Positions 9,842 through 17,324 of a stretch of DNA of 64,000 nucleotides are shown here, piece after piece. Position 1 is the first letter of the stretch, and each line of letters begins with the position of its first letter. Location of the stretch: contig CAMWUI010000004.1 of the NCBI GenBank assembly GCA_947177395.1, positions 17,846 through 81,845 on the forward strand, in the 5' to 3' direction. The DNA comes from an uncultured Paraprevotella sp. (GTDB taxonomy: Bacteria; Bacteroidota; Bacteroidia; Bacteroidales; Bacteroidaceae). A model generated the notes under the pieces. That model ran no database searches, was not told where the DNA came from, and saw nothing but the letters and a program-made list of their open reading frames with translations. The translations under genes were made by a program, and so were the position numbers.

Positions 9842-10459
9842 TTATAGTTTTTCTATCCATGCCGATACCGTTCGCAGTGCCTGTTCGCGCGCATTTTGTG
9901 CCGTGGCTCCTTTCAGGGCAAGTCCTTTGCCTATAACGGCACCCTTGCAGACTTCGGCTATATGGCGTTCCGTACCCGACAATCCACTGCCCTCGTGAGT
10001 ACAGAAGGGGATGACGGTCTTGCCCTGCCAGCGGTGTTTCCCGATGAAGGTGTAGACGGGCATCGGCATGTCGCCCCACCAGTTGGGATAGCCGATGAAC
10101 ACCACATCATAGTCTTCCACCGCTACATCCCCCTTGACGGCGGGCCGTGCACCGGCCTCTTTTTCCTTTTTGGCTATTTCCACACAAGCATCGTATGCTT
10201 CCGGATACGCCTTTTCGGGAACAATTTCGAACAACTTTCCTCCCGTGGCCTTCGCTATCATCTCCGCCACGATGTGCGTGTTGCCCTTTGTGATGTTGCC
10301 TACGGCGTAGTTCTCGCCCGTGCGTGAGAAAAACGCGACCAATACTTTCTTGTCTGTCAGGTTCATACCATTGTGTTTTTTTATACTGTTCTGTGCGAAT
10401 GACACGGACCACAGAGCCGATGCCACCATGAGAACAAGCATACATGTTAGTTTCTTCAT
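9842..10459 (-). CDS. Exported flavodoxin-family protein
   Basis: 205 residues. Unusually for a flavodoxin it begins with a signal peptide (MKKLTCMLVLMVASALWSVSFAQ). The flavodoxin fold starts at about residue 37 (KKVLVAFFSRTGENYAV), with the phosphate-binding loop FFSRTGEN and the flavin-contacting YPNWWGDMP segment; a C-terminal SGLSGTERHIAEVC follows. The family binds FMN and carries electrons; the exported form implies a periplasmic or lipid-associated redox role. Eleven bases separate it from the upstream acetyltransferase gene, so the two are probably cotranscribed. The partner is unknown. Confidence 0.85.
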   Translation of the reverse strand: MKKLTCMLVLMVASALWSVSFAQNSIKKHNGMNLTDKKVLVAFFSRTGENYAVGNITKGNTHIVAEMIAKATGGKLFEIVPEKAYPEAYDACVEIAKKEKEAGARPAVKGDVAVEDYDVVFIGYPNWWGDMPMPVYTFIGKHRWQGKTVIPFCTHEGSGLSGTERHIAEVCKGAVIGKGLALKGATAQNAREQALRTVSAWIEKL

Positions 10460-10470
10460 TGCCGTTGTTT

Positions 10471-11034
10471 TTATTGTATATTCTTGATAAACTTGGCCGG
10501 TATGCCGCCTACAATCGTGTTTGCGGCTACGTCTTTCGTTACCACGGCTCCCGCCGCTACGACTGCGTTGTCACCGATTGTAACGCCTTGCAATAGGGTG
10601 GCGTTCGCCCCCACCCATACGTTCCTGCCCAATACGATGGGAGCCGGAACGGTGGTCTGTCGGGCTTCGGGGTGCAACTCATGGTTGAGTGTGGCAAACA
10701 CCACGTTGTGTCCTATCTGGCATCCGTCTCCAAGTGTTACTCCTCCGTGATCCTGAAAGTGGCAACAGGCATTGATGAACACATCCTTGCCCACTGTGAT
10801 GTTCTTGCCGAAGTCGGTGTAGAACGGCGGGAAGACGCGGAGCGATGCCGGTACGTCATAACCGAACAATTCGGAAAGCAGGCATCTCACCTCGTCCGGT
10901 TCGTGGTATGCCGTGTTGAGCCGGAAGGTGACGCGCCTCGCCTCGCCGCTCATCTCGTTCATGAACCGGTGTATCTCCTCCGTGTTGAGGGCTTTTCCCG
11001 TTTTTACGTATTCTTTGAAATCCTCGATATTCAT
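10471..11034 (-). CDS. Maltose O-acetyltransferase-like (left-handed beta-helix) acyltransferase
   Basis: 187 residues from the ATG at 11032-11034; a longer frame to 11109 starts upstream of the likely promoter and is rejected. The N-terminal helical segment ([16 protein letters not shown]) is followed by hexapeptide repeats ([71 protein letters not shown]) and the acetyl-CoA-contacting [10 protein letters not shown] end. The family acetylates sugars or related small molecules; the substrate here is not determinable. First gene of a two-gene unit with the exported flavodoxin. Confidence 0.88.
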   Translation of the reverse strand: MNIEDFKEYVKTGKALNTEEIHRFMNEMSGEARRVTFRLNTAYHEPDEVRCLLSELFGYDVPASLRVFPPFYTDFGKNITVGKDVFINACCHFQDHGGVTLGDGCQIGHNVVFATLNHELHPEARQTTVPAPIVLGRNVWVGANATLLQGVTIGDNAVVAAGAVVTKDVAANTIVGGIPAKFIKNIQ

Positions 11035-11084
11035 AGTATGTGCTTTATTGTTTATTGGGAGTTTGTGCGGACTCATTCCGTTGG

Positions 11085-11092
11085 CAAAGATA
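11085..11092 (-). promoter_or_regulatory. Promoter -7 box for acetyltransferase-flavodoxin
   Basis: TATCTTTG on the minus strand, about 50 bases upstream of the ATG at 11034. No clear TTTG at the -33 distance, so only the -7 element is supported. Confidence 0.45.
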
Positions 11093-11181
11093 CATATTAT
11101 TATATGCACGTGGTGTTCACGGATTACGGATAGAATTACCTTTTTTACAGATTGTCGGGGGATATTGTGTTGGCAGTTGCG

Positions 11182-11550
11182 CTACAAGAATTTGTTGCGG
11201 ACGGAACCGGGCAACTTGGCGACGACGGTGTTATACGACAAGCGCACCAGACTGAAAATAACGTCGTCCGGCACATCGCCCTTGAAATACACACTATTCC
11301 AGTATCGCTTGTTCATGTGCCATCCGGGCCGGATGCTCTCGTATTGTTCGCGCAACTCTTCGGCTTTTTCCGGCGGACATTTCAGCAGGCAAAACTCAAA
11401 CTCGTCTATGTGTACGACGCAAAACCATTTTTCGGCGACGGTGAAGCATAACAGCCCTCTGTTATATTCGTTTTTGTCCGTCTGCCACGGCATGGCCTCT
11501 TTCACCCCGGGAAGCGACAGGCAATAGTTTCTGAAGTCTTCTATATTCAT
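11182..11550 (-). CDS. MmcQ/YjbR family protein
   Basis: 122 residues, full length for the family. It shows the hallmark opening MNIEDFRNYCLSLPGVKEAMPW, then the WFCVVHIDEFEFCLLKCPPEKAEELREQY strand-helix block and the HMNKRYWNSVYFKG segment seen in YjbR-like proteins (CyaY-like fold). The family is labelled DNA-binding from structural similarity; its physiological role is not established. It is in the same orientation as the exonuclease upstream (58-base gap). Confidence 0.88.
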   Translation of the reverse strand: MNIEDFRNYCLSLPGVKEAMPWQTDKNEYNRGLLCFTVAEKWFCVVHIDEFEFCLLKCPPEKAEELREQYESIRPGWHMNKRYWNSVYFKGDVPDDVIFSLVRLSYNTVVAKLPGSVRNKFL

Positions 11551-11608
11551 TCTTGAGATACGTTTTGGGATATATCCGGACAGAGCATTGTCATGGCGCT
11601 TGCAGCCT

Positions 11609-12106
11609 TTAGAGTAGTTTCACGGCAATCGCCGCGCATGCTTCGGCGTCTGCTAATGCGTGATGGTGGCGTGTAAGGTCGTAGCCGCAGTGATGCGCCA
11701 CGGTATGCAACTGGTGATTGGGCAGGATGTTGCCGAGCCGGCGGCGTGCCGCGCGGCAGGTGCAGTGGAAACGGTAACTATCGGGGTAGTCCATCCCATA
11801 CACTTGAAAGACAGCCTTCAGGCACCCTTCGTCAAACGGGCTGTTATGTGCCACGAGTGGAAGCCCCTCGATGAGAGGGGCTATTCGTGCCCATACGTCG
11901 GGAAACGGCGGAGCGTCTTCCACGTCCAGCATCGTCAGGCCGTGGACTCGGGTGGTCCAATAGGTGAAGAAGTCGGGACGGGGATAGATAAGGCTATAGA
12001 ACCTGTCTGTTATCTGTCCGTCGCGTACGATGACGACACCGACACTGCACACACTGGAACGGCATCCGTTGGCCGTCTCGAAGTCAATGGCTGCGAAGTC
12101 CCTCAT
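11609..12106 (-). CDS. DnaQ-like DEDDh 3'-5' exonuclease
   Basis: 165 residues. The exonuclease motifs are complete: D8-x-E10 in FAAIDFETAN, D92 in AHNSPFDEG and H149/D153 in HHHALADAEA, the DEDDh arrangement of the polymerase III epsilon and RNase T-like group. It is a stand-alone exonuclease without polymerase or BRCT domains. It probably trims or proofreads nucleic acid in the cytoplasm. Nine bases separate it from the cyclophilin gene upstream, suggesting cotranscription. Confidence 0.9.
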   Translation of the reverse strand: MRDFAAIDFETANGCRSSVCSVGVVIVRDGQITDRFYSLIYPRPDFFTYWTTRVHGLTMLDVEDAPPFPDVWARIAPLIEGLPLVAHNSPFDEGCLKAVFQVYGMDYPDSYRFHCTCRAARRRLGNILPNHQLHTVAHHCGYDLTRHHHALADAEACAAIAVKLL

Positions 12107-12115
12107 CTCCGGTCG

Positions 12116-12853
12116 TTAGGGAATCTCTGTGATGCTCATTTCAATGTCTTCCGCCGGCCGGTCGCCGCGGACAGTGGAAACCTGCTGTATCCGTTCCACC
12201 ACGTCGAGCCCGTCCTCCACCTCTCCGAACACCGTATACTGTCCGTCGAGATGCGGCGTTCCGCCTATGGTGGAGTATATCTGCCGTTGTCCTTCGGTCA
12301 ATCCGGCGTTGCCGTTCGCCTTTACCTGTGCCTCCGCTTCCGTGGCGAGCCGCTCCTGCAAATCCTGTAGTCCTGCGCGGTTCCGTTCGCGGCGCATCTG
12401 CATTATCTCGTCGCGGTGCTTGGCCGCCAATGCGTTGAATGCCTGTTGCATCTGCTGTATTTCCAGCTGTTTGGACAACTGCCGCAATTGTCCTTCGTTG
12501 TACACCTGTCCCCAGACGATGTAAAACTGCGAACCGCTGCTTTTGCGTTCCGGGTTCACTTCGTCTCCGAGGCGTGCCGCTGCCAATGCGCCGCGCTTAT
12601 GGATGAGTCCGTCCTTGATTTCGGCGTCTATGGTGTATCCCGGTCCGCCCGTCCCTAACTGTTTGCCTGCCGGTGCTCCTTTCGAGTCGGGGTCTCCGCC
12701 CTGCACCATAAAGTCCTTGATGACGCGATGGAACAGCGTCCCGTTATAGAACCCTTCGCGTACCAAGCGGATGAAGTTGTCGCGGTGGAGCGGTGTCTTG
12801 TCATAGAGACGTACCGTGATATCGCCCAGTGTCGTTTGTATTTTTACCTTCAT
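12116..12853 (-). CDS. Cyclophilin-type peptidyl-prolyl cis-trans isomerase
   Basis: 245 residues from the ATG at 12851-12853 ([18 protein letters not shown]); an in-frame upstream extension to 12928 runs into the promoter and is rejected. The cyclophilin core ([42 protein letters not shown]) is split by an insertion of about 75 residues (roughly 140-210, [20 protein letters not shown]) that is charged and likely coiled-coil, as seen in Bacteroidales cyclophilins. No signal peptide, so probably cytoplasmic. It catalyses proline isomerisation during folding. Confidence 0.9.
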   Translation of the reverse strand: MKVKIQTTLGDITVRLYDKTPLHRDNFIRLVREGFYNGTLFHRVIKDFMVQGGDPDSKGAPAGKQLGTGGPGYTIDAEIKDGLIHKRGALAAARLGDEVNPERKSSGSQFYIVWGQVYNEGQLRQLSKQLEIQQMQQAFNALAAKHRDEIMQMRRERNRAGLQDLQERLATEAEAQVKANGNAGLTEGQRQIYSTIGGTPHLDGQYTVFGEVEDGLDVVERIQQVSTVRGDRPAEDIEMSITEIP

Positions 12854-12942
12854 TGTTATCGTCTGTTTATTGTTGAAAATGTATGGTCCGAACCCCGGCC
12901 ATTTGTCAATCATGCGGATAAGCCTCAAGGGGCCGCCGGTTG

Positions 12943-12950
12943 CAAAGATA
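12943..12950 (-). promoter_or_regulatory. Promoter -7 box for the cyclophilin-exonuclease-yjbR genes
   Basis: TATCTTTG on the minus strand, 90 bases upstream of the cyclophilin ATG; no good -33 element is visible. Confidence 0.45.
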
Positions 12951-13227
12951 CGAATTTTAAATGAGTAACTTTAAATAAATACGCAGGAATGGATAATATT
13001 GTGGGATAGATATGCTTAAGAGACAATCCAATGCTTTTTATTCTAAATGACGATTCAGAAAGAGTGCTGAGGTTATCGAAAAAGAATGAGAATTTATCTG
13101 CATTTTCCAAGTGTTCACTTGGGTCTTCGTCGTCAATCCGGTGTGATAGTGTTGAATGCTCCTCCGGAAGAAAGTTTTTTCGCATTCGGATGCAAAATTG
13201 TTGCAATGCTTATCCATAATACAGAAA

Positions 13228-13378
13228 TTCTCTATAACTTTGTTCTCGGCAATCGTCGCTTATGCTGGATTTAAGTTGTTGGATGTCAACTGTGAATTGC
13301 GAAATATTTGCGGAATTGCCGACTCTGATGAAGATTCTCTTATCCCGGGTTTTTGTGTTAAATTAACAACTGCAATAA
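13228..13378 (+). repeat. Dispersed repeat, copy A (in the 526-base gap 12854-13379)
   Basis: The segment from about 13228 to 13378 aligns, with roughly 65-70% identity and a 3-base gap, to the reverse complement of 16736-16880 (copy B). Shared blocks include CGCTTAT, ATATTTG followed by a G-rich run, and CTTATCCCG near the end. Translating both copies in the matching frame gives similar peptides, yet neither forms a convincing gene, which is typical of an old dispersed repeat. A TAACTTTG box lies at 13235-13242 and could serve the next gene. The rest of the gap (12951-13227) shows only short unsupported open frames. Confidence 0.6.
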
Positions 13379-13379
13379 A

Positions 13380-14666
13380 ATGAAACGAAATCTTCTGGTA
13401 CTTTTGAATGTTTTGATTGGAATATTGAAAGCGTATTCCCAAACCGGAATATGGTCGGGAGATATCGAAGTGGACGGTGTGAAACTTCCGCTTGTATTTC
13501 ATTTGGACGAAAACAATCCTACCCTTGATTCTCCCGCTCAAGCAGTAAAAGGTATACCGGTTCAAATCACAAGAACAGCTCCCGACAGCATATCAATGGG
13601 GATTCCGGCGATAGGTGCGGTTTTTAAAGGGGAATGTAAAAGCGATGAGATAATAGGTATTTTTACTCAAAGGGGAATCAACCTCCCTCTCGTTCTTAAT
13701 CCGGGAGAGAAACGGTTACGGAGGCCACAGACGCCTCAGCCTCCTTATCCCTATTCGCAAGAAGAGGTCTGCTTCTCGAATGGTGAAGCGGTTTTGAGAG
13801 GCACGTTGACTTTGCCTGAGGGGGTTAGCCGGGAAACTCCGGTACTGATAATGGTCACTGGAAGCGGTCTTCAAAACCGTGACGAGGAGATTTTTAACCA
13901 CAAACCTTTTGCCGTTATTGCCGATGCTTTGGCAAGAAATGGGATAGCCTCTCTGTGTTATGACGACCGTGGATTCGGTGAGTCAACCGGTGACGCAGTT
14001 AATTGTACTACTGAAGACCTGATGTATGATGCCTTGCCCGGTATCCGCCTTTTACGTCAGAAATTCAATAGAGTGGGTGTGCTCGGCCATAGTGAAGGAG
14101 GAACGATTTCCTTTATGCTGGGGGTGGACAATAAGATTGATTTTATTGTCAGTCTGGCAGGGATGGTAATTTCAGGAAAGGAAACTCTTTTAGAGCAAAA
14201 TCGTTACTTGCTCTCTCAAGCGGGATATCCGCAACAGATAGTGGATGAGTATTGTGGGCTTCTCTCATTGGCTTTTGCCGGTGATGAATCAGTACTCCAG
14301 AAATTGGAAACGTCAAGTTTGCCGATAGAGTTGAAACAGAATTTGCAGCCGGTTCTATGGCAATTAAAGACCCCGTATATGCAATATTTCTTGGCATTGG
14401 ATATAAGGGATAAATTAGGGAATATGGGTTGTCCGGTATTGGCTTTAAATGGGACAAAGGATACCCAAGTGTTCTATAAGAGTAATTTAAATGCCTTAAA
14501 CAAGGGGCTGCCTTCAAGTTCCTTAAATAAAGTAATGGCATTAGACGGTTTAAATCATCTGTTTCAACATTGCAAAACGGGCTCTGTCAATGAGTACGCC
14601 ACCATTGAAGAAACAATCTCTCCTGAGGTTTTAGAAATAATTGCTCAATGGATTAAGGCATTATAG
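13380..14666 (+). CDS. Secreted alpha/beta hydrolase (S9/DUF3887-like peptidase-esterase)
   Basis: 428 residues with a signal peptide (MKRNLLVLLNVLIGILKAYSQ). Residues about 22-120 form an N-terminal beta domain (GIWSGDIEVDGVKLPLVFHL) common in this hydrolase group. The alpha/beta-hydrolase domain follows, with the oxyanion region LIMVTGSGLQNRDEE, the YDDRGFGES segment and the nucleophile elbow GHSEGG (S238). The acid is probably in LNGTKDTQV and the histidine in LDGLNHLFQH. The substrate is unknown; relatives act on small esters or peptides in the periplasm. It stands alone, bracketed with the next gene by inverted copies of a dispersed repeat. Confidence 0.85.
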   Translation: MKRNLLVLLNVLIGILKAYSQTGIWSGDIEVDGVKLPLVFHLDENNPTLDSPAQAVKGIPVQITRTAPDSISMGIPAIGAVFKGECKSDEIIGIFTQRGINLPLVLNPGEKRLRRPQTPQPPYPYSQEEVCFSNGEAVLRGTLTLPEGVSRETPVLIMVTGSGLQNRDEEIFNHKPFAVIADALARNGIASLCYDDRGFGESTGDAVNCTTEDLMYDALPGIRLLRQKFNRVGVLGHSEGGTISFMLGVDNKIDFIVSLAGMVISGKETLLEQNRYLLSQAGYPQQIVDEYCGLLSLAFAGDESVLQKLETSSLPIELKQNLQPVLWQLKTPYMQYFLALDIRDKLGNMGCPVLALNGTKDTQVFYKSNLNALNKGLPSSSLNKVMALDGLNHLFQHCKTGSVNEYATIEETISPEVLEIIAQWIKAL

Positions 14667-14895
14667 AGAAACAAGTTCAGTAGGTTTCTTTTCCGGCCAT
14701 ACAGTCAATGTTAATACGAAGTATGGTTATATTAAATGTTTATTTTTTTTAATTCTTTCCTGCGTTCCGTGATTTCATTCCAATCCATCTGCGATTTATT
14801 ATTGCCACAATCCGGGAAGCATGAATCTTGATAGAGAACGAGCGAAAAAGAACGGGTTGGTAACAATAGCCGGAAAATGGGCTAAAAAAGGGGGG

Positions 14896-14980
14896 CCTGG
14901 AAAAATAAAACTTTCCAGTTGGAAAAATGAAATTACCCAGTTGGAAACATAAAAATATCCAATTGGGGGCTTTGGGGAAT
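14896..14980. repeat. Short tandem array, 22-bp period
   Basis: Units start at 14896 (19 bases, lacking AGT), 14915, 14937 and 14959. Each begins CCAGTTGG or a close variant (CCTGG, CCAATTGG) and continues with an A-rich stretch. The spacing between the last three units is exactly 22 bases. CCAATTGG in the last unit is a perfect palindrome. Confidence 0.6.
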
Positions 14981-15271
14981 ACTCTATGAAGCATTCATTT
15001 CCCTTGTTTTAAAAATATAATACACCCTACATTTCAATAGAGATACGAAGAAGAACAGATATATTTATGTCAAGCGATGACATTACTTGCGTAATGGTTC
15101 TTAATTGTCATGAATATTTGATGCGCCAATTGTATTTTTAGAAAAGACGGGTCGTATGATTCTATAAACACCAAATGCCCCACTGATTTTCCACTGAGCC
15201 AGTCAGAATCTCATGAAAAATTAAGTTTCCGCACGTTTATGGTTATTGCATAAGGGCAGTAGAATGGAATT

Positions 15272-15326
15272 ATTTAGGTATTTTCGGAGGTTTGCTATTA
15301 AAACATTTAGGTATTTTCGGAGGTTT
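15272..15326 (+). repeat. Identical 22-bp direct repeats upstream of the ATPase gene
   Basis: 15272-15293 and 15305-15326 are identical over 22 bases (both contain TTAGGTATTTTCGGAGG), with starts 33 bp apart, about three helical turns. They lie 37 bases upstream of the -7 box at 15363, a position suited to a regulator binding the same face of DNA twice. Confidence 0.7.
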
Positions 15327-15362
15327 TTGCTGAACAAATTTACGTAACTATAATGAAATAGT

Positions 15363-15370
15363 TATCTTTG
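15363..15370 (+). promoter_or_regulatory. Promoter -7 box for the AAA/DUF4143 ATPase
   Basis: TATCTTTG, 30 bases upstream of the ATG at 15401. No clear TTTG at -33, which fits an activator-dependent promoter using the direct repeats just upstream. Confidence 0.55.
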
Positions 15371-15400
15371 TACCCAAAACAAGACACAATATAAATATGT

Positions 15401-16732
15401 ATGGAGCGAATATTCAAGAGAAAATTATACGACCGTCTTCTTGAATGGAAACGAGTCCAAAACGGCAAATCGGCCATCTTGATAGAAGGAGCGCGACGTG
15501 TCGGCAAATCAACTCTTGTTGAGCAGTTTGCTAAGAATGAATATGAATCCTACATACTCATAGACTTCAACGAGGCATCCGATGAGGTAAAGTCCTTGTT
15601 CAACGACCTGATGAATAAAGATTTCATTTTCCTTCAGCTACAAGCCCTCTATAATGTTGTTCTTAAGGAACGGAAGTCGGTCATCATTTTCGATGAGGTG
15701 CAAAAATGCCCCCTTGCCCGGCAAGCAATCAAATATCTGGTTAAGGACGGACGATATGACTACATAGAAACAGGCTCTCTCATCAGCATTAAGAAGAACA
15801 CCAAGAACATCACAATTCCAAGCGAAGAAGAGCGTGTAACCCTATACCCTATGGACTATGAAGAATTCAGATGGGCTTTGGGGGATGAAGCCACAGTGCC
15901 TTTGCTTCGTACATTTTATGAAAAGCGACTTCCTTTGGATAAAGCCCATCGGGACAAAATGCGCGACTTCCGACTTTATATGCTGGTAGGCGGTATGCCA
16001 CAAGCTGTAAATACATATATTGAGACCAATAATTTCAGTTTAGTAGATCATGCAAAACGTGGCATTATTAAGGTGTATCAAGATGACTTTCAAAAGCTCG
16101 ATGAATCAGGACGTTTAGAAACACTTTTCATGGAAATTCCCTCACAACTCAGTCAGAAAAACAATCGGTATAAGCCTTACGCTGTCCTGGGGGATGTTGA
16201 TGACGGCAAGTTGCTGGAACTTCTCAAAGATCTTGAAGACAGCAAGACCACCCTATTCTCCTATCATTCGAATGATCCGAATGTAGGTATGTCGCTCACC
16301 AAGGATATTTCCAAATTCAAAATCTTCTGTGCTGACACAGGATTGTTTGTTACCCTTGCGTTTTGGGACAAAGACCAAATAGAGAATGTCATCTACCAGA
16401 AACTATTGAATGACAAACTCAGCACTAATTTAGGCTATGTCTATGAAAACGTCATCGCACAGATGTTAGCGACGACTGGTAATAAGCTCTTTTATTACAC
16501 TTGGCCTAAGGACGAGACCCACAACTATGAGATTGACTTTTTGCTCTCACGAGGTGCAAAGCTTCACCCGATTGAGGTCAAATCTTCGGGTTACAAGACT
16601 CACAAATCGCTTGATGTCTTCTGCCAGAAGTTTTCTCATATCATTGAACGACGTTATCTGATATATACCAAGGATTTGCAGAAAGATTCGGAAACCCTCA
16701 TGCTTCCTGTATATATGACTAATTTCTTGTGA
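15401..16732 (+). CDS. AAA_14/DUF4143 family ATPase
   Basis: 443 residues. The N-terminal ATPase has Walker A in GARRVGKST (residues 30-38) and Walker B in SVIIFDE (D98/E99). The C-terminal DUF4143 region (about 210-440) ends with YEIDFLLSRGAKLHPIEVKSS, resembling the D-x(n)-E-x-K core of a PD-(D/E)XK nuclease fold; whether it is active is unknown. Such ATPases are numerous in Bacteroidetes, often single and scattered, and their function is not established (suggested links to mobile DNA or toxin-antitoxin-like behaviour are speculative). It is flanked by repeats on both sides, consistent with mobility. Confidence 0.85.
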   Translation: MERIFKRKLYDRLLEWKRVQNGKSAILIEGARRVGKSTLVEQFAKNEYESYILIDFNEASDEVKSLFNDLMNKDFIFLQLQALYNVVLKERKSVIIFDEVQKCPLARQAIKYLVKDGRYDYIETGSLISIKKNTKNITIPSEEERVTLYPMDYEEFRWALGDEATVPLLRTFYEKRLPLDKAHRDKMRDFRLYMLVGGMPQAVNTYIETNNFSLVDHAKRGIIKVYQDDFQKLDESGRLETLFMEIPSQLSQKNNRYKPYAVLGDVDDGKLLELLKDLEDSKTTLFSYHSNDPNVGMSLTKDISKFKIFCADTGLFVTLAFWDKDQIENVIYQKLLNDKLSTNLGYVYENVIAQMLATTGNKLFYYTWPKDETHNYEIDFLLSRGAKLHPIEVKSSGYKTHKSLDVFCQKFSHIIERRYLIYTKDLQKDSETLMLPVYMTNFL

Positions 16733-16735
16733 TAA

Positions 16736-16880
16736 CATTTATACGTGAGTTCGGGATAAGATATTGCTCATAAAAGTTGGTGATCCCCCAAATATGTTGT
16801 ATTTTTATAGTTCTAAAATACAGGATATTACAACATGTATAAGCGATGATTACGGCATAGATAGAAGTTGCCAGAGATGC
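16736..16880 (-). repeat. Dispersed repeat, copy B (inverted; in the 370-base gap 16733-17102)
   Basis: The minus strand of this stretch aligns to copy A at 13228-13378. With the blocks ATATTTG plus a G run, CTTATCCCG and CGCTTAT in the same order, the relationship is clear although diverged. The two copies face each other and bracket the 3.4-kb hydrolase-ATPase block. The rest of the gap up to the tRNA terminator (16881-17047) holds nothing I can support. Confidence 0.6.
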
Positions 16881-17047
16881 CATCTTAAAAGGATGGCGAC
16901 ATGCAGAATATAAGAAAAGAGTTGGAAAAAAAAATTGAGTGTCTATGATATTTTGCCTATCCACAAGAAACCGACTCTCACACGCCTGATTTTCTATGAT
17001 ACCATCCACTTTGTATGGGGCGAGGTTTCGGCTGAAATTTGTATGGG

Positions 17048-17092
17048 ATAAAAATGAAATCCGCCGTAACTTTGTGGGTTACAGCGGATTCG
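17048..17092 (-). terminator. Terminator of tRNA-Ser
   Basis: On the minus strand, arms AATCCGCTGTAAC and GTTACGGCGGATT flank a short loop and are followed by TCATTTTTAT. Confidence 0.85.
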
Positions 17093-17102
17093 CTTTGATT
17101 GT

Positions 17103-17190
17103 TGGCGGAGAGAGAGGGATTCGAACCCCCGGTGCCTCTCAGCACGGCAGTTTTCAAGACTGCTGTAATCGACCACTCTACCATCTCTCC
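17103..17190 (-). tRNA. tRNA-Ser (UGA anticodon)
   Basis: The minus strand folds as a class II tRNA. The acceptor stem is GGAGAGA with TCTCTCC, followed by discriminator G and an encoded CCA. The anticodon loop is CTTGAAA with anticodon TGA at 17154-17156. There is a long variable arm (around GTGCTGAGAGGCAC) and a T loop GGTTCGAATCC. The length of 88 bases including CCA is normal for serine tRNAs. Confidence 0.97.
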
Positions 17191-17228
17191 TGACAGCTTC
17201 TCAAGAAGTCGTTCTTTCAAAACCGGTG

Positions 17229-17260
17229 CAAAGGTAGAGAATCTTTTTGGATTGACCAAA
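17229..17260 (-). promoter_or_regulatory. Promoter of tRNA-Ser
   Basis: On the minus strand TTTG (17257-17260), 20 bases, then TACCTTTG (17229-17236): a full Bacteroides consensus about 40 bases upstream of the tRNA. Confidence 0.7.
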
Positions 17261-17324
17261 TTCTGAAGAACTTTTTTCGCTTGATATCTTCGCTATCTTA
17301 TTGTCCGGTCAGGCGGAACGGTAT

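Larger units (their letters stand above)
14667..15400. other. 734-base AT-rich intergenic stretch
   Basis: No gene is supported. It contains a 22-bp-period repeat (14896-14980), a paired 22-bp direct repeat (15272-15326) and the promoter of the next gene. On the minus strand a 46-codon open stretch ends at about 15072 (peptide contains GHLVFIESYDPSFLKIQLAH) but has no start codon; it may be a decayed gene fragment and I do not recognise it. Confidence 0.5.

Noticed and set aside
12925..13206. 93-codon minus-strand open frame upstream of the cyclophilin gene
   Set aside because: It runs across the cyclophilin promoter, has no homology I recognise and no start context.
14749..14994. 81-codon minus-strand open frame
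   Set aside because: It covers the 22-bp repeat array; its Phe-rich sequence reflects AT-rich repeats.
15272..15326. CRISPR-like repeat pair
   Set aside because: Only two copies 11 bases apart; better explained as a binding site.
16719..17009. 96-codon minus-strand open frame before the tRNA
   Set aside because: It lies on copy B of the dispersed repeat and matches the translation of copy A only because the DNA is related.
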